From NCBI GenBank assembly GCA_902362595.1, contig CABIXF010000011.1, positions 37,950-101,949 on the forward strand: a stretch of DNA of 64,000 nt, given 5' to 3'. The stretch is from Bacteroidaceae bacterium (lineage in GTDB: Bacteria > Bacteroidota > Bacteroidia > Bacteroidales > Bacteroidaceae). The position numbers and the translations under genes were made by a program. The notes beneath the pieces are model-generated. The model worked only from the letters and a program-made list of their open reading frames with translations, did no database searches and had not been told where the DNA came from. Of this stretch, positions 44,229 through 53,709 are shown piece by piece. Position 1 is the stretch's first letter. Each line of letters begins with the position of its first letter.

Positions 44229-44342
44229 TCACTTTTTCCTCTTGCTCTCGGCCAGCTGCTTGATTGCCAGCTCGATATTGCCACCCAGCTTCCGGGTAAG
44301 CCGCATTACTTCAAGCTTTTCCGTCTCCTCGGTCGTGTAGGT
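44229..44342 (-). CDS. traG: traG 3' exon (last 37 codons) behind the group II intron
   Basis: After removal of the intron the frame continues TYTTEETEKLEVMRLTRKLG and ends SKRKK at the stop 44229-44231. The exon is 114 bases, a whole number of codons, and joins exactly to the last full codon (TGC) of the 5' exon. The segment has no start of its own and would not be made unless the intron is spliced. The reading frame across it and the helical, charged sequence support an authentic TraG C-terminus. Confidence 0.82.
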   Translation of the reverse strand, partial: TYTTEETEKLEVMRLTRKLGGNIELAIKQLAESKRKK

Positions 44343-46849
44343 GTAGGCTAAGCACCCAGCGCCTTGTCATATTTCTATGGTAGGTTTCCGAGTACTCGCC
44401 TCCGAACCGGACTTACAAGTCTCCCTGTATCCGGCTCTCCACTAATTAATTCAGTCTGATTCTTCGGTCGGGGTCTATTTTTGCATGACATTTTGAGCAG
44501 ACAGCCAAAGTTTTTCGTCTTCGAGCTATCATTTTCTTTTCCCAGTCGGATTTACCTTTCAGGTCTTTAAGTTTGCGAACGTGATGCATTTCGAGTTTAT
44601 CGGTAGCACCGCATAATTCGCAGACTTGGAGTTTCAGCCTTTCCATAAGGCTATTACGTCCACCTGTTATGGAAACTGTCCGTGGAATAGTGTCACAGTA
44701 AATATTCCCTGCAACCTTTTTGCGTTTGAAACCATCATGATAAAATGATTGGTAAAGTGTCTTACCCTTGCTATTTTCATATGCCACTTGGAAAACCTTG
44801 TTCTTTTTATATTTCAGAAGTATTTTCTTTACAGATGATTTGTATTTGTTCGCAAATACCTTATACATGCTGTATGACATAATGTGATAGAAAGAATTGA
44901 TGACATAGCTATTATTGGCTATTGAGTAGTAATTATAGAACCCTCGGATTTCGGCATTGAACTGACTGACTATTTCCAAGTCATCCAAGTTCAGCATGTA
45001 CGTTCTGACGATAGATTTCCAAACCTCTTTGCCATTGACAACCGCTATTCTTGCGACCTTGTAATCAAAGAGTTTCTTCCGCATCGTTTCAAAATTCAGG
45101 TACAAGACAGGCTTGTGTCCGAATGCCCTAACCGTTCTTCCGAACTTATCCTTACGTAAATCGTTACACCTGCGTATAAATACGTCATATCCGAGAAATT
45201 TCGCTGGTTTCTGCGCATTGGTTATCAGTGTCTTTTCATCTGAAAGTTCCAGTTTAAGAGCTTCATTAAGATAATTCTTAATATCCTCTTTTACTGTTTT
45301 GCAGTCTTCAAGACTACCGGTAATTCCAATCAGAAAATCATCTGCGTATCTCACGTATTTTAACCGTTTGATGCTGCTGTCCATTTCATTACGTGCCGGA
45401 TAGTTGTTCCGTTCTTCTCGTAGCCGCTTAATTTCAGCGGTCATCTGTTCCTTTACCTTTGCATTTTTCTCATTCTTCAGTTTCTTTGCCAGTCGGTATC
45501 TCCGCTGTTCGTAGAGCTTGTATCGAGCGTCGCCTTTTCTCGTTACTCCTTTATTGAACTGATTGGTGTATTCCTTAATGTACTTGTCGAACTTGTCAAG
45601 GTAGATATTAGCCAGTATTGGGCTGATAATCCCGCCTTGCGGAGTTCCACTGTACGTTCTATGAAATACCCAGTCTTCCACATATCCGGCATTCAGGAAC
45701 TTTCGGATAAGCCGCAAAAATCTTTCGTCAGCGATACGTTCCCGAAGAATATTAATCAATACGTCATGATTGATATTGTCGAAGAATCCTTTAATATCGC
45801 CTTCAATAAACCATTTCACGGCAGTGAATGTCTTTTGTATATCTATAAGAGCAGTATGACAACTTCGTTTGGGACGAAACCCATGCGAAGTATGTTCAAA
45901 ACTACCTTCATAGATTGCTTCAAGTATCATTCTAACTACTTCCTGTACCAGCTTATCATCAAAAGAAGGTATGCCAAGCGGACGTTTTTTCCCGTTTTTC
46001 TTAGGTATGTACGTCCTTTTGGACGGATTAGGCTGATAAGTCTCATTTTTGAGACTATCAATCAATTGTTCAACTCGGTCAATGCTCATTCCGTCAATGG
46101 TTTCACCATCGGCTCCTGCCGTCATGTTGCCTGTCTTACTATAAATATTCTGATAGGCTACATAAAACATTTCCTCGTTAAACAGCACTCTATACAGCCG
46201 CTCAAACTTATAGTTCAAGTTACCGCTGTGTTTACTCAGACTGTTCAACACATTTTTTGGATTTCTCATGTCTCTCACATCTTCCTTTAAATTGTTAAAC
46301 TTAATTAGCTGCTTCCCTTCGCCATGTACAGGGCGTTACCCTGCTCAGACTACTATGGAAGCTCCGTTGCCATGCCGGATATTCAGGAGCAGACCCCATA
46401 GCCGTACAACTGGCTTTCCGGTTTAGGCAATCCCCGTTTAGAAATTTGACGACTATTTGGCTTGACAGATTGTCGGATACGACTTTCGTCCTTTACTACT
46501 TATGGTAGTTGCCTTGCGGTAAGTTTATGCTACTCCTGCTACAAATCATCAGTGTAGTACCGCAACATGACGGTATAATTCCGAAGAATTATTCAACTGT
46601 CTTCCGTCATTGCCCAAGGATACGACTGCTCGGACTATCGTTCAACCAATACAGGCTTTATCCTCATATCTGTCATTTTAACTTGCCATTCGGTCGCAGC
46701 CTGACAGTTGGCTGACTTATGGCTTTACCAACGTGCTGTGTTCCCTTATGGGGTTTCCCCCTCCGGTAAGCGGTTGTTAATAGGCATTTTAAACACTTGC
46801 CCAGTCGCTTGCCAAAGCGACATTCGTCAAATTCCCTTTACGGGCGCAC
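44343..46849 (-). mobile_element. Group II intron inserted in traG
   Basis: A 2507-base element on the minus strand. It begins GTGCGCCC, the usual GUGYG intron start, and ends CCTAC, an AY end. The region at 44401-44437 folds as domain V (GAGCC..GGTTC stem with an internal bulge and a GGAGACTT-type tetraloop side). The intron-encoded reverse transcriptase fills domain IV. Exon-binding site 1 is visible: GCGGTACT (minus strand, 46563-46556) can pair with all eight last exon bases, AGTACTGC, with one G-U pair. The 5' boundary is therefore well supported; the 3' boundary could shift by a base or two. It is co-oriented with traG, so splicing can restore TraG. Confidence 0.9.
44446..46278 (-). CDS. 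Group II intron reverse transcriptase/maturase with HNH endonuclease
   Basis: A 610-residue intron-encoded protein. The reverse transcriptase has PLGIPSFDDKLVQE, HGFRPKRSCHTAL, the catalytic VRYADDFLIGI (YADD, about residue 317) and FLGYDV; the maturase (domain X) follows at about residues 410-520. The C-terminus is an HNH endonuclease with CELCGA, EMHHVRKLKDL and CSKCHAKID. It helps splicing and retrohoming of the intron by reverse transcription into a nicked target. All key residues are present, so the element looks active. It is encoded wholly inside the intron, on the same strand as traG. Confidence 0.95.
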   Translation of the reverse strand: MRDMRNPKNVLNSLSKHSGNLNYKFERLYRVLFNEEMFYVAYQNIYSKTGNMTAGADGETIDGMSIDRVEQLIDSLKNETYQPNPSKRTYIPKKNGKKRPLGIPSFDDKLVQEVVRMILEAIYEGSFEHTSHGFRPKRSCHTALIDIQKTFTAVKWFIEGDIKGFFDNINHDVLINILRERIADERFLRLIRKFLNAGYVEDWVFHRTYSGTPQGGIISPILANIYLDKFDKYIKEYTNQFNKGVTRKGDARYKLYEQRRYRLAKKLKNEKNAKVKEQMTAEIKRLREERNNYPARNEMDSSIKRLKYVRYADDFLIGITGSLEDCKTVKEDIKNYLNEALKLELSDEKTLITNAQKPAKFLGYDVFIRRCNDLRKDKFGRTVRAFGHKPVLYLNFETMRKKLFDYKVARIAVVNGKEVWKSIVRTYMLNLDDLEIVSQFNAEIRGFYNYYSIANNSYVINSFYHIMSYSMYKVFANKYKSSVKKILLKYKKNKVFQVAYENSKGKTLYQSFYHDGFKRKKVAGNIYCDTIPRTVSITGGRNSLMERLKLQVCELCGATDKLEMHHVRKLKDLKGKSDWEKKMIARRRKTLAVCSKCHAKIDPDRRIRLN

Positions 46850-49234
46850 GCAGTACTCTTCCGGCGAGACCTCGGTGGCATAGACCGCCGACTGTGTTCC
46901 GCCGAGACCTATCCACACTTCCTTGTACTTGCGGGACGGGCTGTTGGCCATGTTGATGGAGAGAATCTGAGCACGTTCCTTGTCGGTCAGGCCCAGCAGG
47001 GACTGGATTTCATCGAACTTGTTGACATACTTCCTCTGGTCCAACAAAATCTTGCAGTCGCTGTTGTTGATGATGGTTCCCTTGACGATGGGTGACGAAA
47101 TGATGTCTTCCACCTCCTGGGTAACGACAACAGCCTCTCCGAAAAACTTTCGGACGGTCTTGAAAAGGTAGCGGATATAGTTGCTCATATTGGCGGATGC
47201 CAATGCCTTCCAACATTCCTCAATAAGTATCATCTTTCGGATACCTTTCAACTTTCGCATCTTGTTGATGAAAGTTTCCATGATGATGATGGTGACAATC
47301 GGAAGCAGCACCTTGTTGTCACGAATATTGTCCAGCTCGAAGACAATGAAGCGTTTGCCAAGCAAATCAAGCTGTCTGTCGGAATTCAACAGGAAGTCAT
47401 ACTCGCCACCCTTGTAATAAGGTTCCAGCACATTCAGGAACCCCCACACGTCAAAATCCTTCTCCCGTGTACGCTTGGTCTTCAGGATTTCCTGATACTC
47501 GTCGCGGATGAACTCATAGAAGGTGTTGAAGGACGGAACCACGGTACTGTCCGTGCGTATCTTCTCCAGAAAGAGATTGACCGCGTTGGAGAGTGCCACC
47601 TCCTCGGCACGTGTCGGCGGCTCGTCGTCACGTTTCCACAGGGTAAGGATAAGCGTCTTGATGGACTCCTTTTTTTCGATATCAAAAGTACCGTCCTCCA
47701 CGTAGAAAGGATTGAAGGCTATCGGATCGCTCTCCTCATAGGTGAAATAGATGCCGTCCTCGCCATGCGTTCGGGCATGGATAAGGCTGCACAGTCCCTG
47801 ATAGGAATTTCCCGTGTCCACCAGCAGCACATGCGCTCCCTGTTCGTAATACTGGCGCACCATGTGGTTGGTGAAAAATGACTTTCCGCTGCCCGAAGGT
47901 CCGAGGATGAACTTGTTGCGGTTGGTAATCGTACCGTTCTTCATCGGCAGGTCGGAAATGTCCAGATGGACAGGCTTTCCGGTCAGACGGTCCACCATGC
48001 GGATGCCGAACGGCGAGAGCGAATCCTTGTAGGACGTTTCCCCGATGAACAGACACAGGGCCTGCTCGATGAAGGTGTAGAAGCTTTCCTCAGACGGAAA
48101 ATCACCGGCATTGCCGGGAATGGCCGCCCAAAAAAGTGTCGGCACATCAACCGTGTTATGGCGGGGCTTGGCCTCCATCAGGGCAATCTGGCTGCCCACA
48201 TCATTCTTGATACGCTTCAGCTTCTCCCGGTCGTCGCTCCATGCAAAGACATTGCAGTGCGCACGGATGGAAGTGAGTCCCTTGCTGTGCGCCTCGTTCA
48301 GGTACTCCTCAATCCATTCACGGTTGATCTGGTTGGAACGGCTGTAACGGGACAGCGAGTGCATGTTGCGGGCGGTCTGCTCGAATTTCCTCAGGTTCTC
48401 CGCCGAATCGTCTATGAAGAGATACTGGTTCACGATATGGTTGCACGTGAGCAGTATCCCTATCGGTGCGGCAAAGGACAGGCGGCAGTCACTGCGGTCC
48501 GTGGACAGCCGTTCATAACGGCTGTCCGTACCCACGGATGACGGCAAATCCTCAGTTTCAGAAAGGGTATGCAGACAGAGCACATTGTCACCGACCTTCA
48601 TTTCCCCGGCTCCGAGAGTGATGTCCTGCAGGCTGGTCGTATCTTCCTGCGAAAGCGAAAAATACTTTTCGATAATGCCCGCGGAGGTTTCCGTACCGGT
48701 AATCTCTTCGTCCGTCAGCCTGACCATGCGGAGCAGACCGCTGTCGTTCACGATACGCTCGAACTGCCCACAGCATTCCAGGAAGCGTGCAACGGTATCC
48801 TTGTCCTGCATCTCCTTGGGGATGATAAACCCGCGCGTGAGGGCATTGAAACTGCTTGTCGTGCGGCTGTGTTCCTTCGTGGTCTTAGTCAGGAACAGAT
48901 AGCAGGTATGGTTCAGGTACGGCCGTTCGTTGAAATGCCTTTCAAAGCTTCGGCTGAGGAAACTCAGGTCATCCCGGCAGATGTCAGGTCTGTAACTCTC
49001 CTCGATGAAGATATCCTGCTTGTGGACAATGCTGTAGTTCGGTAGAACCCGGACAGCCTTCGCCCATGTGGAATGGAGGGCCTCGTACTCGGCGCGAGTC
49101 AGCGTGAACACTTCCGGCAGCTCCAACCTGTAGGCCACGGTAATGTCGGCATCCTTGCTGATGATGCACCCGTGCTCGACGGCCATCAGCGGAAACCGGC
49201 TTTCCAGTGTGGCGGCTTTCATTACATTTCTCAT
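46850..49234 (-). CDS. traG: traG 5' exon: conjugation ATPase TraG (VirB4-like)
   Basis: The first 795 codons of the 832-codon TraG, the ATPase that powers assembly of the conjugation pore. Walker A is FILGPSGSGKSFFTNH (about residue 450) and Walker B is MILIEECWKALA (about residue 680), followed by the arginine/glutamine motif region VTQEVEDIISSPIVK. The exon ends EVSPEEYC, where the group II intron begins. Without splicing, ribosomes read three more codons (VRP) into a stop. The product's start overlaps traF by four bases. Whether the truncated protein works is unknown. Confidence 0.94.
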
Positions 49235-49563
49235 ACATTACGTTTTTTCGGGGTTGGACAAATCAACCGGAGGAAACCCTTCCGGTTGATGATGTAGCGG
49301 GGATGGCGGCGCAGCGCCTGCAATTTCATCAGTCCCCATTCACCGTATTTCGCGTTCAGGCGGAAAGTCACCCAGACAAGCACCGAAGCGCAGATGACAC
49401 CGAAGCCGATACATACCCACTGGTCGATGCCTGCCATGTACATGATGACAAACAGGACGAACAGGGCGAGCAGTCCGCCGGCGAAGATGAACAGGTACTG
49501 GCTTTTCAGCCCCTTGAACTCAGGGCTGCGGCCGATTCCCTTGTTGATAGGATACTCCGCCAT
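49231..49563 (-). CDS. traF: Conjugative transposon protein TraF (DUF4133)
   Basis: A 110-residue inner-membrane protein with two hydrophobic helices (YLFIFAGGLLALFVLFVIMY and VCIGFGVICASVLVWVTF) and a basic C-terminal tail; this is the VirB3-like TraF/DUF4133. It overlaps traG by four bases and follows traE by two bases. Confidence 0.9.
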   Translation of the reverse strand: MAEYPINKGIGRSPEFKGLKSQYLFIFAGGLLALFVLFVIMYMAGIDQWVCIGFGVICASVLVWVTFRLNAKYGEWGLMKLQALRRHPRYIINRKGFLRLICPTPKKRNV

Positions 49564-49565
49564 AA

Positions 49566-49862
49566 TCAGAGGAAGAATGAGCGTAAGATGGTGGCGGCCA
49601 CGATTAAAAAGATGCAGGCGCCGAACCAGCTGGCTGCCGTCTTGGAGGTGTCGGGATCTCCCGAGGAAAACTTGGAATAGACCTTCACGCCTCCGATAAG
49701 GCCGACCACGGCTCCGATGGCATAAATCAGTTTGGTTCCCGGATCGAAATAGGAAGTGACCATGTTGGTGGCTTCAGTGATACCGCTGATACCGTTACCC
49801 TGGGCGAAAGCCCCTGTCGTTGCAAGCAGCGCCATGGCTGCAAAAAAGAATCTTTTTTTCAT
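49566..49862 (-). CDS. traE: Conjugative transposon protein TraE (DUF4134)
   Basis: A 98-residue protein with a signal sequence (cleavage after GAFAQ) and two further hydrophobic helices (LIYAIGAVVGLIGGVKVY, FGACIFLIVAATILRSFFL). This is DUF4134, the VirB2-like (pilin-type) TraE. It is the first gene of the leftward traE-traQ block, with a long 5' region in front that contains the R4 element. Confidence 0.9.
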   Translation of the reverse strand: MKKRFFFAAMALLATTGAFAQGNGISGITEATNMVTSYFDPGTKLIYAIGAVVGLIGGVKVYSKFSSGDPDTSKTAASWFGACIFLIVAATILRSFFL

Positions 49863-50021
49863 GTGTCGAAACTTTTATTTGGTGAGACAAAAAATGATTT
49901 CGACCACGAATATATAATGCTTAACTCATTGATTTACAACATTGACGATGCGTGACATCGGGTGTCATTACGTTACATCGGCAGGGGAATTCCGACGACG
50001 AAAAACAATGGAAAAATGGCC
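49863..50021 (-). promoter_or_regulatory. Upstream region of traE
   Basis: No gene. It holds TGACATCGGGTGTCAT and GTTACATC (about 49951-49979), motifs partly shared with the mob/traA intergenic region (about 54088-54110). The nearest minus-strand -7-type box is TACCTTTG (50043-50036), at the edge of R4, which would give a leader of about 170 bases. Confidence 0.45.
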
Positions 50022-50200
50022 TTTGATTCTTCCGGCAAAGGTAGCCCGTGCCTTTACGGAATCTGCAAGGCAGGCCGTTCCGGTTGTCCTGGAGAAAATC
50101 ATCCTCGCTGCGCTTGCGGTATTTTCTCCCGACAAGCCTTGCAGTATCCAGGCACGGGACAGAAAAGCCTGCAAGAAATCAAACTCCGGCATATACCGGA
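50022..50200 (+). repeat. R4: structured palindromic element, copy 4 of 5
   Basis: Outer stem TTTGATTCTT (50022-50031) with AAGAAATCAAA (50173-50183); CCCGTGCC (50045-50052) with GGCACGGG (50151-50158); CTGCAAGG (50063-50070) with CCTTGCAG (50137-50144); inner GGAGAAAAT (50091-50099) with ATTTTCTCC (50121-50129) around ATCATCCTCGC. A TCCGG/CCGGA hairpin (50185-50200) follows, 28 bases before the SLOG gene. It lies between traE and traD on the opposite strand to them. Confidence 0.88.
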
Positions 50201-50227
50201 AACATGTAGAACAAAAAACAGAACATC

Positions 50228-50809
50228 ATGAAACAGGAAGAAAAAAAGGTAGCGGCATTCACGGGACACCGGAAGCAAAGACTGATGCAGGAAAACAAGG
50301 ACTACCGGAACCTCAGCGGACAAATCAGGGGAAAGGTCATAACTATGATAAAAAACCTCTATGAAGAAGGTTTCAGAGAATTTTATTCGGGCATGGCAGA
50401 AGGGTTCGACATGATAGCGGCTGAAGCTGTCCTGCAACTGAAAGAACAATATGAGGATATGACACTGGCGGCTGCTATCCCTTTCAGAGCCCAAGCCGAA
50501 TGGTTTGACCCGCAAGACCAGCTGCTTTACAGGGAACTGCTTAAGAAGGCTGACCGGGTAGTGATGCTTTCAGAAAAATATTACAGGGGATGTTACCTGC
50601 GCCGTGACACCTATATGGTCAGCAGGGCTTCAATGGTAATAGCATATTGGGACAACGTGTGCAACGGAGGTACATACCATACCGTGAAAAAGGCCGTGGA
50701 AACTGGACGGGAAGTCATCAATCTGTTTACTGGAGAAGTGATAACGGACATAACTGCATTGCAAAACAATCATGAACCAAATAAACCGAATATAAAATGG
50801 ACAGATTAA
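50228..50809 (+). CDS. SLOG-family protein (DUF1273/YpsA-like)
   Basis: A 193-residue Rossmann-like protein with VAAFTGHRKQRLM at the N-terminus, EFYSGMAEGFDMIAAEAVL (the GxxxGxD nucleotide-binding stretch) and ASMVIAYWDN further on. These are the marks of the SLOG superfamily, whose members bind nucleotides or their derivatives and are enriched in anti-phage and mobile-element contexts. Its plus-strand position between minus-strand traD and traE, right after R4, suggests it came in as part of the R4 cassette. Confidence 0.85.
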   Translation: MKQEEKKVAAFTGHRKQRLMQENKDYRNLSGQIRGKVITMIKNLYEEGFREFYSGMAEGFDMIAAEAVLQLKEQYEDMTLAAAIPFRAQAEWFDPQDQLLYRELLKKADRVVMLSEKYYRGCYLRRDTYMVSRASMVIAYWDNVCNGGTYHTVKKAVETGREVINLFTGEVITDITALQNNHEPNKPNIKWTD

Positions 50810-50822
50810 AAAATAGAAACTT

Positions 50823-51128
50823 ATGAAATCAAAGGAACAGATTACAATCCCTGACCATACAGGGAAAAGAGAAACACGATTACTCGCTTTTGTATGGAAC
50901 TGCGGTTTTTTCAGCAGAGACGTTTCTGATGAGAAAATCATTGAGATGTGGAGGAAATCCCCCGCCAGAAGTCTGGATGATCCTGAAGACGAGACATTCT
51001 ACGATGTGGAATGTCTGACACCCGATGAACTGGCTGGACGAATCAATGACGAGTCTTTCGCGCATACGGAGGATTACGTACGTTTCATCAATGTCAGTCC
51101 CGACCTTTTGTACCCGGATAGGAAATAG
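50823..51128 (+). CDS. Small ICE protein, unknown (101 residues)
   Basis: A 101-residue acidic protein (MKSKEQITIPDHTGKRETRL, then EDETFYDVECLTPDELAGR). No family was recognised. It follows the SLOG gene by 13 bases and is the last gene of the R4 cassette; a 163-base gap without a gene separates it from traD. Confidence 0.62.
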   Translation: MKSKEQITIPDHTGKRETRLLAFVWNCGFFSRDVSDEKIIEMWRKSPARSLDDPEDETFYDVECLTPDELAGRINDESFAHTEDYVRFINVSPDLLYPDRK

Positions 51129-51291
51129 GATATCCACCGTCTCATATCGCATACCCCCACTTCCCCCTAAATATTAAAAAGGGAAAGCAGGGGTATGAAA
51201 CTAAAGTTATCCTGTATGTATCACTCTTTCAGATTTAACCAGAATCTCCTTCATCTGACCGTTTCAGGATGGCCACGTTTGAACTTCCTGA

Positions 51292-52047
51292 TCACGCATA
51301 CTTGTCTATATCGAAAGGCTCTTCTTCCTTACTGTCTTTTCTTCCTGATACACCCTTCCGGTTTCCCAGATACTTGTCAAGCAAACCGTTCACCTTCTCC
51401 AGATTGCTCAGCTTGTCGGTCAGGAAAGCCAGTATCTCCGTTTCACTCAGTTTGTAATGGATGGTTCTTGCGGCACGCAGGGCTTTCTGTTCGTCAACAA
51501 TCCCGGATGTAAGTACCTCCGCCACGTTGTTTATTTCCTCGATTGTCAATGCTGTGTTGAAATCCGGGTCGGGTTCGGCATCTACGGGAGCCATCAGCTC
51601 CTCACGTTCTTCTTCAGTCAGTCCTTTATTTCCCAGCTCCACATCATCAGAACCGATATCCTTGTCTTCCTCCAATGGAATTTTCTCCATCGGCTCGGAA
51701 CGGGTTGGAGTCATCCTTGAAACTTTCGGGTCTTCCAGATAGATGACCTTTGTCTTGCCTATCACATCATCGTCATCCGAAGAAGAGGACGGAACAGCCG
51801 TTTCGGTTTTTCCTTTGGACTTATCCGTTTCCGGCTTTCTGCGCCTTGCCTTTCTGCGGGCACGACGCTCCGCCTCTTTCTTGCGTTGTCTGCGGTATCT
51901 CCACACTCTGACACGGGCAATCCGCATCAGCCTTAAAATGAGGTCCCATATTCCGTACATACGTCTGTGGAAAATGAATGTCCACAAATGGCACAATATA
52001 TAGACAGCACATACTGCCTTTACGGTAAAATAAACTATCGCAGTCAT
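51292..52047 (-). CDS. traD: TraD (DUF4122)
   Basis: A 251-residue protein. The N-terminus holds a membrane helix (IVYFTVKAVCAVYILCHLW), followed by a strongly basic stretch (RRARRKARRRKPETDKSKGK), a low-complexity serine/aspartate region, and a helical C-terminal domain with KLSNLEKVNGLLDKYLGN. This layout fits the DUF4122/TraD protein of CTnDOT. The ATG at 52047 follows the traC stop by two bases; an ATG at 52071 would overlap traC. Confidence 0.78.
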   Translation of the reverse strand: MTAIVYFTVKAVCAVYILCHLWTFIFHRRMYGIWDLILRLMRIARVRVWRYRRQRKKEAERRARRKARRRKPETDKSKGKTETAVPSSSSDDDDVIGKTKVIYLEDPKVSRMTPTRSEPMEKIPLEEDKDIGSDDVELGNKGLTEEEREELMAPVDAEPDPDFNTALTIEEINNVAEVLTSGIVDEQKALRAARTIHYKLSETEILAFLTDKLSNLEKVNGLLDKYLGNRKGVSGRKDSKEEEPFDIDKYA

Positions 52048-52049
52048 AA

Positions 52050-52511
52050 TTATAAAGGTTTGGTGATACATTCCGTGTACAGCTTTGACATCTCATGCTC
52101 GTATTTCTTCAAATGTTCATCTATAATCCTGTTTACAAAACCGGAAATGGGCATCTCAGGAGCGGTAACTGCCAGAAAACGCTTGATGTAGGCATAACTC
52201 TCCCGGTTGATATATACTTGTATCCGGTTGCCTACAGGATAACTTACCAAATAGGAGGATTTATAAGAACCGGTTTCCGAAGATTTGAAAGCGGATGTGT
52301 TTTCCAGTACCTCAAATGTTATTTCGGAAGTATCATCATCCCCATTGTCATGTCTTGTGATGTCTGCCGTTTCTACAGAAACGTCGCGGACATCCTTTCC
52401 GTTTTTCCTGCCCTTGAACAGCCTACGGAAAATAAACAATGACAATCTGTAAACAGTGTAAATGCAGCAACAGGCAACAATGGCCTGAAAAATAATCTGT
52501 GTCATAATCAA
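52050..52511 (-). CDS. traC: TraC (DUF3408)
   Basis: A 153-residue protein with an N-terminal membrane helix (IIFQAIVACCCIYTVYRLSL) and a C-terminal DUF3408 domain (NRIQVYINRESYAYIKRFLA, APEMPISGFVNRIIDEHL), which is ribbon-helix-helix-like. The start overlaps the traB stop (ATGA). It is a paralogue of traB, which lacks the membrane helix. It probably ties the relaxosome or the ParA-like TraA to the membrane (inference). Confidence 0.82.
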   Translation of the reverse strand: MIMTQIIFQAIVACCCIYTVYRLSLFIFRRLFKGRKNGKDVRDVSVETADITRHDNGDDDTSEITFEVLENTSAFKSSETGSYKSSYLVSYPVGNRIQVYINRESYAYIKRFLAVTAPEMPISGFVNRIIDEHLKKYEHEMSKLYTECITKPL

Positions 52512-52945
52512 AATGGTTTTAATGGTTTATAATACTCTTTGTTATACAATTCGTTGATTTCGTCCCAGTGTTTCTGTAGATGGTCCACAAGGATATTGCT
52601 GATAAAGCCGGATATGCTCATCTCCGGAGCGATGACAGGCAGTACCCGTTTGATGCACTCGGCCACTTCACGGTTGATATACACATGGGAACGGTTTGAC
52701 GCGGGTATATTGACCAGAAACCTTTCCCGGTATCCGAAGGATTCATCCTTTTTCCTTTTGGGCTTCTCCACGGAGGGCTTTTCCGCTGGAGTATCTGCCG
52801 GTACGGTTGCGGCGGGGCTTTTCGCTTCCTGATGTTCCACGGACTTTTCTTTCGGGGCGGGGCTGTCCTTGCCGAAAACAGGTATGTCACCGACAATGAT
52901 TTCCTTCAGGACATCTTCGTCCACCTCAACGATTTTCTTTTTCAT
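52508..52945 (-). CDS. traB: TraB (DUF3408)
   Basis: A 145-residue protein: acidic N-terminus, a proline- and lysine-rich linker (AATVPADTPAEKPSVEKPKR), and a C-terminal DUF3408 domain (NRSHVYINREVAECIKRVLP, APEMSISGFISNILVDHL) of ribbon-helix-helix type. Paralogue of traC. The start overlaps the traA stop by ATGA, so traA, traB and traC are translationally coupled. DNA binding near oriT is plausible but not shown. Confidence 0.85.
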   Translation of the reverse strand: MKKKIVEVDEDVLKEIIVGDIPVFGKDSPAPKEKSVEHQEAKSPAATVPADTPAEKPSVEKPKRKKDESFGYRERFLVNIPASNRSHVYINREVAECIKRVLPVIAPEMSISGFISNILVDHLQKHWDEINELYNKEYYKPLKPF

Positions 52946-53709
52946 GACTGTCCAAGTTTAAGTTTGACCATAAGCTCTTCCGCAAGTTCCACCAGACCGC
53001 TGCCTTCCAGTTGTCTGGCTGGAGGCGGCAGCAGCGTGCAACGGAAAAAGGCACGCTTGGCATGGGTTATCTCCTTTTCATAACGGCACAGGTCAGGAAG
53101 CGTGCTGTCAAGGACTGTCAGATGCAGCTCTCTCATGACCTCCGAATATGACCTGAGAATCTCCACATTGGTACGTTTTTTCAACTTGTTCCAGAAAAAG
53201 AAGATGTCCTTGAGTAACGGAGTATTTTCCATCTTCTTGATATGGTCAAGTACAGTCGTGGCAAAGGACAGTGTACTCTGCATCACAATCAGGTCCGGAA
53301 CGGTGGGAGTAAGCACGTAATCCATATTGACAATCGTACGGAATACCCCGGTGGACTCGACCGTTCCGGGAAGATCCACGAAAATAAGGTCGTAATCCCC
53401 GCTTGCCGCAATCGCATCAGCCGCCTCCCTTGCCTTTTCAGCGGTGGAGCCTACAATGGGATAGGCCTTTTTCTGCACTTGGTTCCACTGCTGTTTGATC
53501 AGTTGCCGGTAATAGGCACTGTTGGAAACAGCCTTTTTGTCACGCTCCCTCATACGTACGAGACTGTGTTGGGGAGAGTCACAGTCAACGATAGCCACGT
53601 TCAGTCCCTTCTCGAAATGGAAGTAACTGGCAAGCACTACGGACAGGGCCGATTTCCCGACCCCTCCTTTCTGGTTGCTAATCGCAACGAACAAAGTTTC
53701 TTTACTCAT
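52942..53709 (-). CDS. traA: TraA, ParA-like ATPase
   Basis: A 255-residue ParA/MinD ATPase. The deviant Walker A is ISNQKGGVGKSALSVVLAS at the N-terminus, DCDSPQHS follows at about residue 45 and LIFVDLPGTVEST at about 105. The family partitions DNA or positions complexes using ATP-dependent polymerisation on DNA. Here it heads the traABCD block next to the mob genes and could place the ICE at the membrane or at oriT. The ATG at 53709 is the first in frame. Confidence 0.92.
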   Translation of the reverse strand: MSKETLFVAISNQKGGVGKSALSVVLASYFHFEKGLNVAIVDCDSPQHSLVRMRERDKKAVSNSAYYRQLIKQQWNQVQKKAYPIVGSTAEKAREAADAIAASGDYDLIFVDLPGTVESTGVFRTIVNMDYVLTPTVPDLIVMQSTLSFATTVLDHIKKMENTPLLKDIFFFWNKLKKRTNVEILRSYSEVMRELHLTVLDSTLPDLCRYEKEITHAKRAFFRCTLLPPPARQLEGSGLVELAEELMVKLKLGQS

